From Boudabousia marimammalium (GTDB lineage Bacteria; Actinomycetota; Actinomycetes; Actinomycetales; Actinomycetaceae): a DNA stretch of 64,000 bases. Where the stretch lies: positions 272,123 through 336,122 of the forward strand of contig NZ_MPDM01000001.1 of NCBI RefSeq assembly GCF_001936115.1, given 5' to 3'. The notes beneath the pieces are model-generated. The model was not told the DNA's origin and made no database searches. It saw only the letters and a list, made by a program, of their open reading frames with translations. Shown piece after piece: positions 34,518 to 43,468 of the stretch (positions are counted from its first letter, which is position 1; each line of letters begins with the position of its first letter). The translations under genes were made by a program, and so were the position numbers.

Positions 34518-35621
34518 ATGAGCGCGAATCGTCCAAATTGGCAGCCGGGTCAGCAACCACCGGCGGGTCGTCCGCGCCCGGCAGCTAGGCCGCAAAGTTC
34601 TGGCCCTACTGGGGGTGGGGACGAGGGAGTTGCCCGGCAGGCAAGACGCCCGCAAGGGCAGGGCCGACGGCAGCCGCAGCCTCGGTTTTCACCGGCGTCG
34701 CAAGCACAGCCGCGCCCTCGTCCTCGGCCCCAAAACGGGTCCCGCCCGGCGCACGGCCCGAAAGGAATCCGGAAAGTCCCTGTCATGATGATTGGAACCG
34801 TGCTGGTGGCCTTGCTGCTGTGGGGCATGATGAGCCTGATTTCCACAGTGGTGTCCGCATTTTCTGGGGATGAGCAGCAGTCCACGCAGATGTTGCCGGA
34901 ACCGAAGACGCCGCCGCTCTCGCGGGAGGGTTTTGATCCGGGCCGCATCATTGATGACAAGCTGTTTTTCCGTCCGGGCGCGATGACTGAAGCGCAGATC
35001 AAGGAGTTTATTGAAACGGTCGGGAAGGGTTGCCGTCCCGGCCCGGAAGGTGTCCCTTGCCTGGCTGATTTCACGGAGGATTCCGGTAGTTTCCCGGCAG
35101 ATGAGTTCTGTCCGGTCGGATTCCAGGGCGCGTCCGGTGACACTGCCGCCTCGATCGTTAAGAAAGCTGCAGATGCGTGCGGTCTTAACCCGGCGGTGCT
35201 GCTGGTGACTTTGCAGAAGGAGCAGGGCCTGTTGACGGCGTCTTCTGATAATCTGACGCCGCGCCGCTACCAGATTGCGATGGGTTACGCCTGCCCTGAC
35301 GATCAGCCGTGCGATCCGCAGTTTGAGGGCTTCACTAATCAGGTTTACCATGCGGCCCGACAGCTGGCCCGGTACAGCATTGAGGAAGGCAAGTATCAGT
35401 TCTATGCGGGGAAGCGCTCTGAAGTGCCGTACAACGCTAACCCTTCCTGCGGTTCAGGGAAGGTGCGGATTAAGAATCGGGCTACCGCAGCGCTTTACAA
35501 TTACACGCCGCATCAGCCGAACGCGGTGACTTTGGCGGGCGGTGAGGATGAGTGTACTTCTTGGGGTAATCTCAACTTTTACTCTTACTATTTGGCTTGG
35601 TTTGGGGACCCCACCCCGTAG
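34518..35621 (+). CDS. Single-pass membrane protein with lysozyme-fold-like extracellular domain
   Basis: 367 residues, read from ATG 34518. The first ~80 residues are rich in Pro, Gln, Arg and Gly. One membrane helix follows (about 88-110), so the rest lies outside. The external part (from about 150) contains GLNPAVLLVTLQKEQGLLTAS, where the helix and Glu resemble a transglycosylase/lysozyme catalytic site, then a Cys-rich stretch and NPSCGSGKV...AALYNYTPHQPN. Related proteins occur widely in actinobacteria. A cell-wall hydrolase is the best guess. Confidence 0.55.
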   Translation: MSANRPNWQPGQQPPAGRPRPAARPQSSGPTGGGDEGVARQARRPQGQGRRQPQPRFSPASQAQPRPRPRPQNGSRPAHGPKGIRKVPVMMIGTVLVALLLWGMMSLISTVVSAFSGDEQQSTQMLPEPKTPPLSREGFDPGRIIDDKLFFRPGAMTEAQIKEFIETVGKGCRPGPEGVPCLADFTEDSGSFPADEFCPVGFQGASGDTAASIVKKAADACGLNPAVLLVTLQKEQGLLTASSDNLTPRRYQIAMGYACPDDQPCDPQFEGFTNQVYHAARQLARYSIEEGKYQFYAGKRSEVPYNANPSCGSGKVRIKNRATAALYNYTPHQPNAVTLAGGEDECTSWGNLNFYSYYLAWFGDPTP

Positions 35622-35716
35622 TTTTCCACAGGGAAAGATATCCACAACCTGGGTGCTTGGGGCATGAAATCCGTCCCGGCAAGCTGCTAAGTTGAGCCTT
35701 CCAGAAGGGAGGAACA

Positions 35717-36028
35717 ATGACTGCTGGGGAGTTGGAAAGCGCGGCCTGCCGTTTGGGTGCGCAAACTGAAATGCTGCAAGATGCCCTGCTTGCGTGGAAT
35801 CTGCTTGGCGCCTGGGAGGGGCCTACCGCTGCGGGTTTTCAAGCAGAATGGACGAGGGTGTGCGCGCAGGCTAAACAGCTGTCGGCTGCCGCCGAAAAGT
35901 TGCAGTGGCTTCAGTTTTTGCAGGCGCAGGCCGCTGAGGTGGAGGCTCGGCACCGTCGCTTGGTCTGGGAAGAGGCGCAGTGGCGGGCTTTGGCGGCGGC
36001 CACCCCAACGCTCGGGGGTGCCTGGTGA
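35717..36028 (+). CDS. WXG100-like (ESAT-6 family) small helical protein
   Basis: 103 residues with an excellent ribosome-binding site (GGGAGGAACA). Two long helices flank a turn with WEGPTAAGFQAEW (33-45), the WxG motif plus the family's F/W pattern. Such proteins are secreted by, or chaperone substrates of, type VII secretion systems. No EccC, EccD or mycosin gene is in the window. It overlaps the following lipase gene by four bases, so the two are made in step. Confidence 0.7.
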   Translation: MTAGELESAACRLGAQTEMLQDALLAWNLLGAWEGPTAAGFQAEWTRVCAQAKQLSAAAEKLQWLQFLQAQAAEVEARHRRLVWEEAQWRALAAATPTLGGAW

Positions 36029-37728
36029 AACTGTCAGATGAAGTAGTTTCCGGTGAGCAGCATGATGTGCTGGTGGTGGGTGGTCATAATCCGTGGCGGG
36101 CTGACCCTGAACTGATTGGGCAGCGGGCCCTGCAACTGCGGGCGGTGACGGGAAGGCAGCAGCAACTGGTGGTGGATGCTGATCAGCTGGTCCAGCAGTG
36201 CCGCAGTGAGGCCAGTGAGTTGCGTTGGCGGGCCAGTGTTTCCCCAGAGAGCTACCCCAGCTATGGCCGCCAGTTTGCGGCCCCACCCGCGGAGTTGACC
36301 CCAGCGATGGTGGCTTTGGCGCAGGCTCGGCGCGATCATGCCCGGGCCTTAGAGGTGTTGGCCGCTACGACGGAGGATTTTCAATGGCAGGCGGCGGCGC
36401 TGCTACAACAAGTGGAGGACCTAACTGACCGGTTGTTGCAAATCTCTAGCGTATTCGATGGGGCGGAGTTGCGGGCTCGCGGGCTGGGGGAGGTGCAGTG
36501 GCTTGAGCAGATTCCCTCCGCGGCCTGGTATTTCATGCCGTCAGCTCGGAGGCAGTGGATGTCTGGGCTATTTATCGGTAAGAGTGTCGCTACCGTGCTG
36601 GAGGGCTTTCAGACGGGCCGGCCTGAGGAAGTCTCAAAAGGTACTGATGACCTGGCGGGGTTCTTGCTTAACCACAGCTTGATTGGGGTGGCCGCCCTCG
36701 GGATTGGGCTGGTGAATGATGCGGGTGAGACTTTGGGCTGGCAGTTGGGGCGCACTAGCGCCCGGAAACTTATCAGTCAGCAGGCTCCCAGCATCTTCGG
36801 CGGTGAAGCCGCCCAGTCTAATACGCAAACTTTCGCTGTGCTGCTCAGTGATCTGCGGGGGATGTTGCCGCTGCTGTTGCCGCCTTTAGGGGAGGTGGCA
36901 GTTACTGAGGGGCGGTTCCGCGGCAGTAATGGGCAGCGGGTGAAGACGGATTATCAGCTTTCGCAGCTGATTACCCGGCTTGATGATCTGCCTCGGCCAG
37001 TTGGCGTGGACGCTTACACGGAGGGGCGTATCCATATTGTGAAACATGAGGGAGCGCAGGGGAATTCGTGGACAGTGATTGTGCAGGGCACGCAGAACTG
37101 GTCGCCGGTCAGTTTGAGCCCGCAGGGTTTCGACTCTGATTTGGAGAGCGTCGCTGGGGAAGCCACCACCCATACGGCGGCGGTGTTGTCCGCGATGAAT
37201 CAGGCGGGCATCAGCCCGGATGACCCGGTTGAGCTGGTGGGTCATTCTTTGGGTGGGGCGACCGTCCAATTATTGGCCGCAGATTCGACCGTGCAGGAGA
37301 GGTTCAATATTGGCGTAGTCACCACTTTGGGGGCGCCGGCCTTGAGTGCCCCGTTACCTGGCCGGATCAAGGCTTTGAGTTTGCGCCATAGTACTGACCC
37401 GGTGACCGCCCTCGGCACGAAGCATCTGGCGCCCTCGGAAAGCCACGCCGTGGTGGTGAAGGGGCGTGATTCGAGGCTTACGGCCACGCAATCTCATGCC
37501 GCGAAAGAGTACGCGAAAACGATGCGGGAAGTGGAGGCTACGGGTTATCCCGTGGTGGAGGAGTTCGCGGACTATCGTAAGGATTTCCTCGGGCTGGGGG
37601 ACGAGGGCGTGGCGGGCACGCGCAGCCGACTGTTCAGCTATGAGGCGACGCGGGACCTGGGCATACGGCAGCGTGAACTGCCGCCACAGGTACAAAAGTA
37701 CGCGCCGCTAGAGGCTACGAAGGATTAG
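36025..37728 (+). CDS. Lipase-domain protein coupled to a WXG100-like partner
   Basis: 567 residues from GTG 36025, overlapping the upstream TGA. The N-terminal ~250 residues are helical and Gln/Leu-rich (LQLRAVTGRQQQLVVDADQL), with a possible membrane segment near 217-232. The C-terminal half is a class 3 lipase-like domain: strand WTVIVQGTQNW (349-359), LVGHSLGGATVQLLAADS (nucleophile Ser408), TTLGAPAL, HSTDPV (Asp458) and SESHAVVV (His474), a complete triad. It looks like a type VII-secreted lipase or toxin with a helical targeting domain; a housekeeping lipase is the alternative. Paralogous to the protein at 9517. Confidence 0.68.
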   Translation: MKLSDEVVSGEQHDVLVVGGHNPWRADPELIGQRALQLRAVTGRQQQLVVDADQLVQQCRSEASELRWRASVSPESYPSYGRQFAAPPAELTPAMVALAQARRDHARALEVLAATTEDFQWQAAALLQQVEDLTDRLLQISSVFDGAELRARGLGEVQWLEQIPSAAWYFMPSARRQWMSGLFIGKSVATVLEGFQTGRPEEVSKGTDDLAGFLLNHSLIGVAALGIGLVNDAGETLGWQLGRTSARKLISQQAPSIFGGEAAQSNTQTFAVLLSDLRGMLPLLLPPLGEVAVTEGRFRGSNGQRVKTDYQLSQLITRLDDLPRPVGVDAYTEGRIHIVKHEGAQGNSWTVIVQGTQNWSPVSLSPQGFDSDLESVAGEATTHTAAVLSAMNQAGISPDDPVELVGHSLGGATVQLLAADSTVQERFNIGVVTTLGAPALSAPLPGRIKALSLRHSTDPVTALGTKHLAPSESHAVVVKGRDSRLTATQSHAAKEYAKTMREVEATGYPVVEEFADYRKDFLGLGDEGVAGTRSRLFSYEATRDLGIRQRELPPQVQKYAPLEATKD

Positions 37729-38111
37729 TTCTTCGGGTCGAAGGTGCGCAAAACAGTGATCACAAGGCTGCTGATAATGGCGGTAATTAGGCCGGCACCA
37801 ACCGCAGGCCAGAAGCCGCTCACTGTCATGCCCCATTCCAGATGGGAGGTCACCCAGCCGGTCAAACCGATAATCATGGCGTTCACAACTAGGGAGAATA
37901 AGCCTAGTGTGAGCAGGTAGAGAGGCAGGGACACCAGCTTAATGACGGGGCGGACCAGCTTATTGAGCAGTGTAAAGATTGCCCCTAACAGCAGGAAGAT
38001 CATCACCGTGGAGAGGGTGGAAGTGCCCTGCGTGACGTCAATGCCGGGAATTAGCCAGGCTGAAACCCATAGCCCAACAGCGCCACCGATAGTACTAATA
38101 ACGAAACCCAT
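37725..38111 (-). CDS. Phage holin family (superfamily IV)-type membrane protein
   Basis: 128 residues with four membrane helices and the family core FTLLNKLVRPVIKLVSLPLYLLTLGLFSLVVNA. Despite the name, these proteins are widespread chromosomal membrane proteins of unknown function, and no phage genes are nearby. Overlaps the end of the convergent lipase gene by four bases. Confidence 0.83.
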   Translation of the reverse strand: MGFVISTIGGAVGLWVSAWLIPGIDVTQGTSTLSTVMIFLLLGAIFTLLNKLVRPVIKLVSLPLYLLTLGLFSLVVNAMIIGLTGWVTSHLEWGMTVSGFWPAVGAGLITAIISSLVITVLRTFDPKN

Positions 38112-38163
38112 GATGTTTCCTTCCTGAAGCGGTCTTTTACTGATTTCAGCCTATCAGGAGGGC

Positions 38164-39051
38164 TCAAGCGAGGACTGAAAATAACACTAGTAGCGAAGTT
38201 ACTGTTTCGGTTGCCCCAATAATGGCGGGTTTGACGGGCTTGCCGGTGCGCCGCATCCAAAGCGGAAAGCCTGCAGCCCGGGCTAGCAGTAGCACCCACA
38301 TGCCGGCGGCCAGCCAAGAAACCAACTGCTGGCTGGCAAGCACTGCCACGACAGCGGCCACTAGAGCATGATAGGTCAAGGAGCCTAGTAGCCACGTATT
38401 GGAGCGGCGCTGCCGGATCATAGTTTTCACGAAGGGGACGGTCCCAATAAAGTACAGGGCCAGCAGCAGCGTGCAGTACCAGACCCAGGGCCAGCCGCTG
38501 GGCTGATGGAGTGCGCCACTTGGCCACCACGACACGGGGTCACTTACCGCGGGGCGGGCAAAGCCGGTCCCCAAATCGTAGGCGATGGGGGTCAGTAGGC
38601 TGGCAACCAAAATAATGGAGACTCGCGCCAGCAAGGATCGCTCATCCCGCTGGTAGGCCCGCCAGATTGCAAGCAACCCCAACGGAGTCGCCACAAACCA
38701 CCACAGGATTTGCGGCTGCCAAAACACTAGGGCCAGGGCAGAGAGTGTGAATAAACCAAGGTAGGTGAGCGAGGGTGTGCGAAAGCGCGGTTTTAATCTG
38801 GTTTTCCACCAGAGGCTGACCGCATGGAAAGCCAGAAAACCCAGCAGGGCAGTCAGTAGTAACAGTGGATGCGCTGGGCTGAGCCCGCTCAAATAAACGC
38901 CAACGATCAGGGGGATCAGTAGCATCCCCCAGGCGCCATGCTGGTCAGGGACCCAGGCTTTATTTCTCATCCAGGCCGGCCGAGGGTTACGTTTGGGCCG
39001 GTCGGCGGTGGCCTTAACGGAGTTGAGGCTGGTTCTGTCAGTGTTCATCAT
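38164..39051 (-). CDS. YwiC-like membrane protein
   Basis: 295 residues, about nine hydrophobic segments. The family start NKAWVPDQHGAWGMLLIPLI is clear (around 33-52), followed by FLAFHAVSLWWKTRLKPRF. The ATG at 39051 (or 39048) is used; TAGGA lies upstream. YwiC-like proteins have no known role; they occur in nitrate-respiration clusters in some Firmicutes but not here. Sits between the holin-like gene and tRNA-Pro. Confidence 0.78.
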   Translation of the reverse strand: MMNTDRTSLNSVKATADRPKRNPRPAWMRNKAWVPDQHGAWGMLLIPLIVGVYLSGLSPAHPLLLLTALLGFLAFHAVSLWWKTRLKPRFRTPSLTYLGLFTLSALALVFWQPQILWWFVATPLGLLAIWRAYQRDERSLLARVSIILVASLLTPIAYDLGTGFARPAVSDPVSWWPSGALHQPSGWPWVWYCTLLLALYFIGTVPFVKTMIRQRRSNTWLLGSLTYHALVAAVVAVLASQQLVSWLAAGMWVLLLARAAGFPLWMRRTGKPVKPAIIGATETVTSLLVLFSVLA

Positions 39052-39186
39052 TGCTGAGTATATCCTAAGCGTCGCCGCTGACAATCCCCCTTGTCCCCCA
39101 TGGACGCGGTGAAATCTGAGGAATCACGCGGACAAAGACGTACAACATCAAATCCCACAAGCGGACAAATGACGCGAAACATAAAC

Positions 39187-39232
39187 CCCAAAAACAAAGA
39201 AAATCCCCCGACATATGCGGACATATGTCGGG
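39187..39232 (-). terminator. Rho-independent terminator of tRNA-Pro
   Basis: CCCGACATATG (39207-39217) pairs with CATATGTCGGG (39222-39232), loop CGGA. On the minus strand it is followed by GGGATTTTCTTTGTTTTTGG, a good T-tract. Confidence 0.85.
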
Positions 39233-39242
39233 AGACATCACA

Positions 39243-39319
<77 letters not shown>

Positions 39320-39524
39320 TTGCTGACTTTTACAAGCAGACTGGATAAGTATAGCGAATCTGAAGCAATGAGCCAACTTAATCGTTGGTGGTAGCTGGCA
39401 CAGTCTGGAAATAGCGCGCCAGGCCGCCAGAAACCACTGTGGTGTTGCGCGTAAACAAAGCACTGCCGCGGGGAAACCAGTGCGCCACTGGGCGGGAACT
39501 AAGCGTCGCCCACCTTGAGTGCGC

Positions 39525-40556
39525 TCAGCCGCGGGGGCCGGGATCCAGCTCCAGCAAGGTGGCGGTGGGCCGGCAAGCAAACCGGAAAGGTGCCTGATAG
39601 GTGGTGCCCAGGCCCGCACTGACATGCAGCCAAGACTGGCGCGAACCCGCCGGATCAGTGTCCTCCAGCTGCTCGCGCCCAGACTTTTTGGGAGGCCAGA
39701 TTCCCAGCCCGGAAGCATAGCTACGCGGCAGATCGCAGTTCGTCACCAATGCCCCGTAGAAGGGCACGCACAGTTGCCCGCCATGCGTATGTCCCGCCAC
39801 AATCAGGTCAGCTTCCGCCTGCGTGAAGGCGTTCAGCACCCGCTGGTAGGGGGCGTGTGTCAAAGCTAGTTTCAGCGTTCCCGCTGTCTGGGAGAGGGAC
39901 GAGGGTGTGTCTGTGCCAGAGTCTTCAGCGGTCAGTGGCGGGTCAGGCCAAAGGCCAATATGTTCTAAGCTGTCCGCATTCTCATGTGCGTCACCGGTTC
40001 CAACTAGGCAGATTCCGGCTTTGCCTGCGGCTGTTTCCACCCAGACGCCCTCGGCCCGATTTTGGGCGTTCACCCAGCCGTTAGAGGTGAGCAGCTGCGT
40101 GAACTGTTCGGTTGGTAGATCCGGTATCCGGTGTCGTTTCCGGTCCCCAATTTTGCGAGAATCTTTCCGCAGGTATTTCGACCAAGAGGATGAGTACGGT
40201 GAATAAAAGTCGTGCGATCCCAGTACGAAAGCCCCGGGGAACTCAAGGAGTGGCTCGTAGGCGCGGGTGACTTGCTCCAGAGCGTCCCGAGAGTTGAAGT
40301 TGTCTCCGGTAGACACCACAAAGTCGGGCTTTAAGTCCGCTAGAGAGCGCACGAAATCCACAATCCAGTCCGTGCGGGTAGTTAAATGTAGATCCGAGAT
40401 GTGCAGGATTTTCAATTCTGGCGCATCCGGATGCGCCGGCACGGTGATTCGGCTCAGCCGCATCCAATGGCGTTCGAAGGCTGCCCAGCCGAAACCCATT
40501 GCCGCGCCGGTAGCCAGCACGCTAGTGCCGGCAACCAGTTTGGGTGAAACAGACAT
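39525..40556 (-). CDS. Metallophosphoesterase
   Basis: 343 residues with an N-terminal membrane anchor (about 7-28). Metal-binding motifs: LHISDLHL, VVSTGDNF, VLGSHDFY (GSHD in place of the classic GNHD, similar to the GSND form that I recall in the mycobacterial homologue) and VAGHTHGGQ. Member of the YkuE/Rv3683-type group, often beside ponA as here, and thought to act on cell-envelope or lipid phosphates. Lies 7 bp after the ponA stop codon on the same strand, so co-transcribed. Confidence 0.9.
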   Translation of the reverse strand: MSVSPKLVAGTSVLATGAAMGFGWAAFERHWMRLSRITVPAHPDAPELKILHISDLHLTTRTDWIVDFVRSLADLKPDFVVSTGDNFNSRDALEQVTRAYEPLLEFPGAFVLGSHDFYSPYSSSWSKYLRKDSRKIGDRKRHRIPDLPTEQFTQLLTSNGWVNAQNRAEGVWVETAAGKAGICLVGTGDAHENADSLEHIGLWPDPPLTAEDSGTDTPSSLSQTAGTLKLALTHAPYQRVLNAFTQAEADLIVAGHTHGGQLCVPFYGALVTNCDLPRSYASGLGIWPPKKSGREQLEDTDPAGSRQSWLHVSAGLGTTYQAPFRFACRPTATLLELDPGPRG

Positions 40557-40563
40557 TGGCTAG

Positions 40564-42720
40564 CTATTCGATTGGTGCTGTAGGGGCGACGGGGCCGTGT
40601 GTTGCTTCTGATTCTTCCGCTTCTGGTGCCTTCGGACGCTGACCGATGGAAACACTGTTGAAGCCCTGTACCGGGACGCCTTCCATTGCGCCACGCATGT
40701 ATTGCGTCCAGGCGCGCCCGGAAATGTCGGAGCCGTAAACGCGCCGCCAGTAGCGGCCGTTAATGGTGACTCTTTCCATCGGGATTAGACCAGTGGAGTG
40801 TCCCATCCAAACGGCGGTGGATAGTTGCGGGGTGTAGCCGACCAGCCAACCGTTCCAGTGGTTCTGGGTGGTGCCGGTCTTGCTGGCGGCGGGACGTCCC
40901 AGCCCAGCAAATCCTTGTCCCTGGTAGAAGCGGTTGGTTTGTTCGAGGACGAGGGTGACCTGGTCCGCGACCTTCGGGTCAATGGTCTGCTCACACTTCG
41001 GCTGCGGGGAGTCAATAATGTCTCCGTTGCGGTCCAGGATTTGGACGATTGCTGACGGCTGGCAACGCTTGCCGTGTGCGGCGAAGGTCGCGTAGGCGTT
41101 AGCCATGTGTAGCGGTGGTACGGATCCGGTACCGAGGATGGAGGAGGGGCTGAAAGAGTCAATTCTTCCGTTGCCATCGACTGCGCCGGCACGGATAGCG
41201 AAGTCACGAATCTTGCACAGGTCTTTTATCTTCGAGGCCATATCGGCGTAGGAGGTGTTCAGTGAACGCTGGGTTGACCCAATCACGTCGCGGGGGGCCG
41301 GTGACATGCCAGCGGAGTTCCTGACCTTCCACTGGGTGCTGAGGGGATGACCTTCAGGGCAGGAGGCACTGAAGTCTTTCGGTCCGTACGAGGTGCGTCC
41401 GCCCACTACTTCATAGCCGCTGTGCTGGTCTGTGAACCAGGCGCCCAGGGTCATCGGTTTGAAAGATGAACCGGTCTGCTGGCCTTCCCCGCCGCGGTGG
41501 GCGGTGTCGGCATTGTAGGAGACGAAGTCGCGGGTCTTGTCTTTCTCTGTCGGCACACCGTAGTTGGTGTTTTGTGCCATTGCACGGATCCAGCCGGTGC
41601 CGGGTTCTACGGAGCTGAGTGCCATCTTGATATTGGAGGGGTCGCCGATAGGCACGTGATCGATGACGGCCTGGTGGGCGAGGTTTTGCATCCTCGGGTC
41701 GAGGGAGGTCTTGATGGTCAAACCGCCACGCATCAGCGCGGAACGACGGGCTCCCTTGGTTTTGCCCAGTGACTCATTCTGTAGCAGCTCCGCCATCACA
41801 TATTCACAGTAGTAGGCGGCGTTGCCGGCGGTGGCACAGCCCGCTGCCCGAGTGGAGGGTTTCAACAGCTCCTCAATTGGGGTGGCCACAATCTCGTCGT
41901 GTTGCTTCTGGTCAATGTAGCCTTCGCTCAGCAGTAGTGAAGCTACTGTGTCGCGACGGTTCTTAGCGTTTTCGGGTTTCTTCAATGGATCGTAGGCGAC
42001 CGGGGACTTCGTGATGCCAGCCAAAAGTGCCGCCTGCGCGAAGTTCAGGTCTTTTGCGTGGACGGAGAAGTAGCGTAGCGAAGCGGATTCGACACCGTAA
42101 ATATTGGGTCCGAAGGGGGCGATGTTTAGGTAGCGGGTCAGGATCTGGTCTTTGGACCAGCGTTGTTCGAGGGCGAGCGCGTAGTTCATTTCCCTGACCT
42201 TGCGGCCGAGGGTGGGAACTTTAGCGCTCGCAATCGCTGACTGGTCGCCCTGCTGGATGCCAGCTTCAATTAGGGTGTTTTTAACCAGCTGCTGGGTGAG
42301 AGTGGAGGCACCTTGGCGGTCGTTAGAAAGCACTGTGGAGACGAAAGCGCGCAGGACACCTTGCCCGTCAACGCCATGGTGTTGGAAGAAACGGCGGTCT
42401 TCGGTGGCGACGATAGCTTTCTTCATGGCTTCAGAGATCTGGTCTTCGGCAACAATAATGCGGTCTTCCGCGTAGAAACGGGCCAGCAGGGATCCGTCTG
42501 CCGCTAAAATCACGGATTGTTCGGAAGGCTCAGTAATGGTGAACTCGTCAGGAAGTTCATCAAAAGTATTTAATCCTGCCTTTGCGACACTACCGAAAGC
42601 AGCGGTGGCTGGGAGTAGAAGACCAGCCCCAACTAAACCTAGTAGTAGTGAAAGCAGGATGAATGCAAAGAGGTATCCCGCCATGGAGGTGGGACTATTG
42701 GTGCCTGTTTGTCGACTCAT
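40564..42720 (-). CDS. ponA: Class A penicillin-binding protein (PonA type)
   Basis: 718 residues. One membrane helix (about 14-37), then the glycosyltransferase domain (ATEDRRFFQHHGVDG, 105-119; GASTLTQQLVKN, 137-148) and the transpeptidase domain: SSFK (418-421), SLN in the STQRSLNTSYADM stretch, and KTGTT. It polymerises and cross-links peptidoglycan. No PASTA domain; the end is a short Pro/Glu-rich tail. The layout PonA-phosphoesterase, with WhiB divergent, matches Mycobacterium tuberculosis ponA2 (Rv3682). Confidence 0.95.
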   Translation of the reverse strand: MSRQTGTNSPTSMAGYLFAFILLSLLLGLVGAGLLLPATAAFGSVAKAGLNTFDELPDEFTITEPSEQSVILAADGSLLARFYAEDRIIVAEDQISEAMKKAIVATEDRRFFQHHGVDGQGVLRAFVSTVLSNDRQGASTLTQQLVKNTLIEAGIQQGDQSAIASAKVPTLGRKVREMNYALALEQRWSKDQILTRYLNIAPFGPNIYGVESASLRYFSVHAKDLNFAQAALLAGITKSPVAYDPLKKPENAKNRRDTVASLLLSEGYIDQKQHDEIVATPIEELLKPSTRAAGCATAGNAAYYCEYVMAELLQNESLGKTKGARRSALMRGGLTIKTSLDPRMQNLAHQAVIDHVPIGDPSNIKMALSSVEPGTGWIRAMAQNTNYGVPTEKDKTRDFVSYNADTAHRGGEGQQTGSSFKPMTLGAWFTDQHSGYEVVGGRTSYGPKDFSASCPEGHPLSTQWKVRNSAGMSPAPRDVIGSTQRSLNTSYADMASKIKDLCKIRDFAIRAGAVDGNGRIDSFSPSSILGTGSVPPLHMANAYATFAAHGKRCQPSAIVQILDRNGDIIDSPQPKCEQTIDPKVADQVTLVLEQTNRFYQGQGFAGLGRPAASKTGTTQNHWNGWLVGYTPQLSTAVWMGHSTGLIPMERVTINGRYWRRVYGSDISGRAWTQYMRGAMEGVPVQGFNSVSIGQRPKAPEAEESEATHGPVAPTAPIE

Positions 42721-42850
42721 AGCCTATACATTACTTTGCCGGTGGGTAATTGCGCTATCACACTGCCCAAAATTGGACATTTTGCTAGAATGTGGGTACG
42801 GTCACAGTAGTTAATATTTCAATTTGTGAACAAAATCGGGTGGTGGCGAT

Positions 42851-43199
42851 GTGAGCATGACTGACAGAAGCTGGGTGGATAAGGCTTTGTGTGCTAACGG
42901 GGCCCCTGACTTATTGTTCGTTCAAGGGTCTGCGCAAAGAGATGTGCGCACTCGATGCTTTCAGTGCGAGGTTCGCATGCAATGTCTGGCGGAGGCTTTA
43001 GATACCGAAAATAATTTTTGGGGTTTGGGGTGGCCTAACTGAGCGTGAGCGTCGGGCATTACTGCGTTTTATGCCTGAGGTTGACGACTGGGCAGAGTGG
43101 CTGGAATCGTCTGATGAGCCGTTGGCGGAAGAGATTCGTCAGCCACGCGATCCACATCTGATGAGTTGGTTACGAAAATCAAAACAGCGTTTAGCCTAG
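42851..43199 (+). pseudogene. whiB: WhiB-family transcription factor, frameshifted
   Basis: The frame from GTG 42851 (or ATG 42857) encodes ALCANGAPD, then CFQCEVRMQC, three more of the four Fe-S cysteines, and stops early at residue 63 (43042). In the +1 frame the expected WhiB C-terminus continues: FGVWGGLTERERRALL (the GVWGG turn and basic stretch), running to a stop at 43199. Dropping one base of the TTTTTGGGG run at 43015-43023 restores an intact protein of 115 residues. Divergent from ponA as whiB4 is in mycobacteria. Could be a pseudogene, a sequencing error or phase variation. Confidence 0.85.
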
Positions 43200-43224
43200 C
43201 TGACAGATGGGGTAGAATCGTCAC

Positions 43225-43386
43225 ATGACTAAATGGGAATACATCACTGTGCCGCTACTGATTCACGCAACTAAGCAAATTCTAGATCAATGGGGCAAGC
43301 AAGGCTGGGAACTGGTGCAGGTGGTTCCTGGACCGCAGGGTACCGAAAACTTGGTTGCCTACATGAAACGTCCCCTAGTGGACTGA
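43225..43386 (+). CDS. DUF4177-family small protein
   Basis: 53 residues: MTKWEYITVPLL at the start, then ILDQWGKQGWELVQVV, the family's defining GWELVxV, and a short basic end. The same small gene is found near crp in mycobacteria (Rv3678A). Function unknown. Follows the whiB fragment by 25 bases and ends before a strong hairpin. Confidence 0.85.
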   Translation: MTKWEYITVPLLIHATKQILDQWGKQGWELVQVVPGPQGTENLVAYMKRPLVD

Positions 43387-43418
43387 TAAAACCGCCACCA
43401 CATTCTGGATATTAAAAC

Positions 43419-43450
43419 TTTGGTCCCTCACCGGCAGGTGAGGGACCAAA
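43419..43450. terminator. Strong bidirectional hairpin between DUF4177 and crp
   Basis: A 14-bp perfect stem, TTTGGTCCCTCACC (43419-43432) with GGTGAGGGACCAAA (43437-43450), loop GGCA. Flanked by A-runs on the left and a short T/A stretch on the right, so it serves both converging genes. Confidence 0.9.
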
Positions 43451-43468
43451 ACTATGTTTGCGGCTGGA

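Noticed and set aside
37725-38111. Prophage holin
   Set aside because: Holin superfamily IV proteins are common chromosomal proteins, and no phage gene lies nearby.
43010-43045. Programmed -1 frameshift in whiB
   Set aside because: Restoring the protein needs a shift in the opposite direction (one base skipped), so a classic -1 slippery site cannot explain it.
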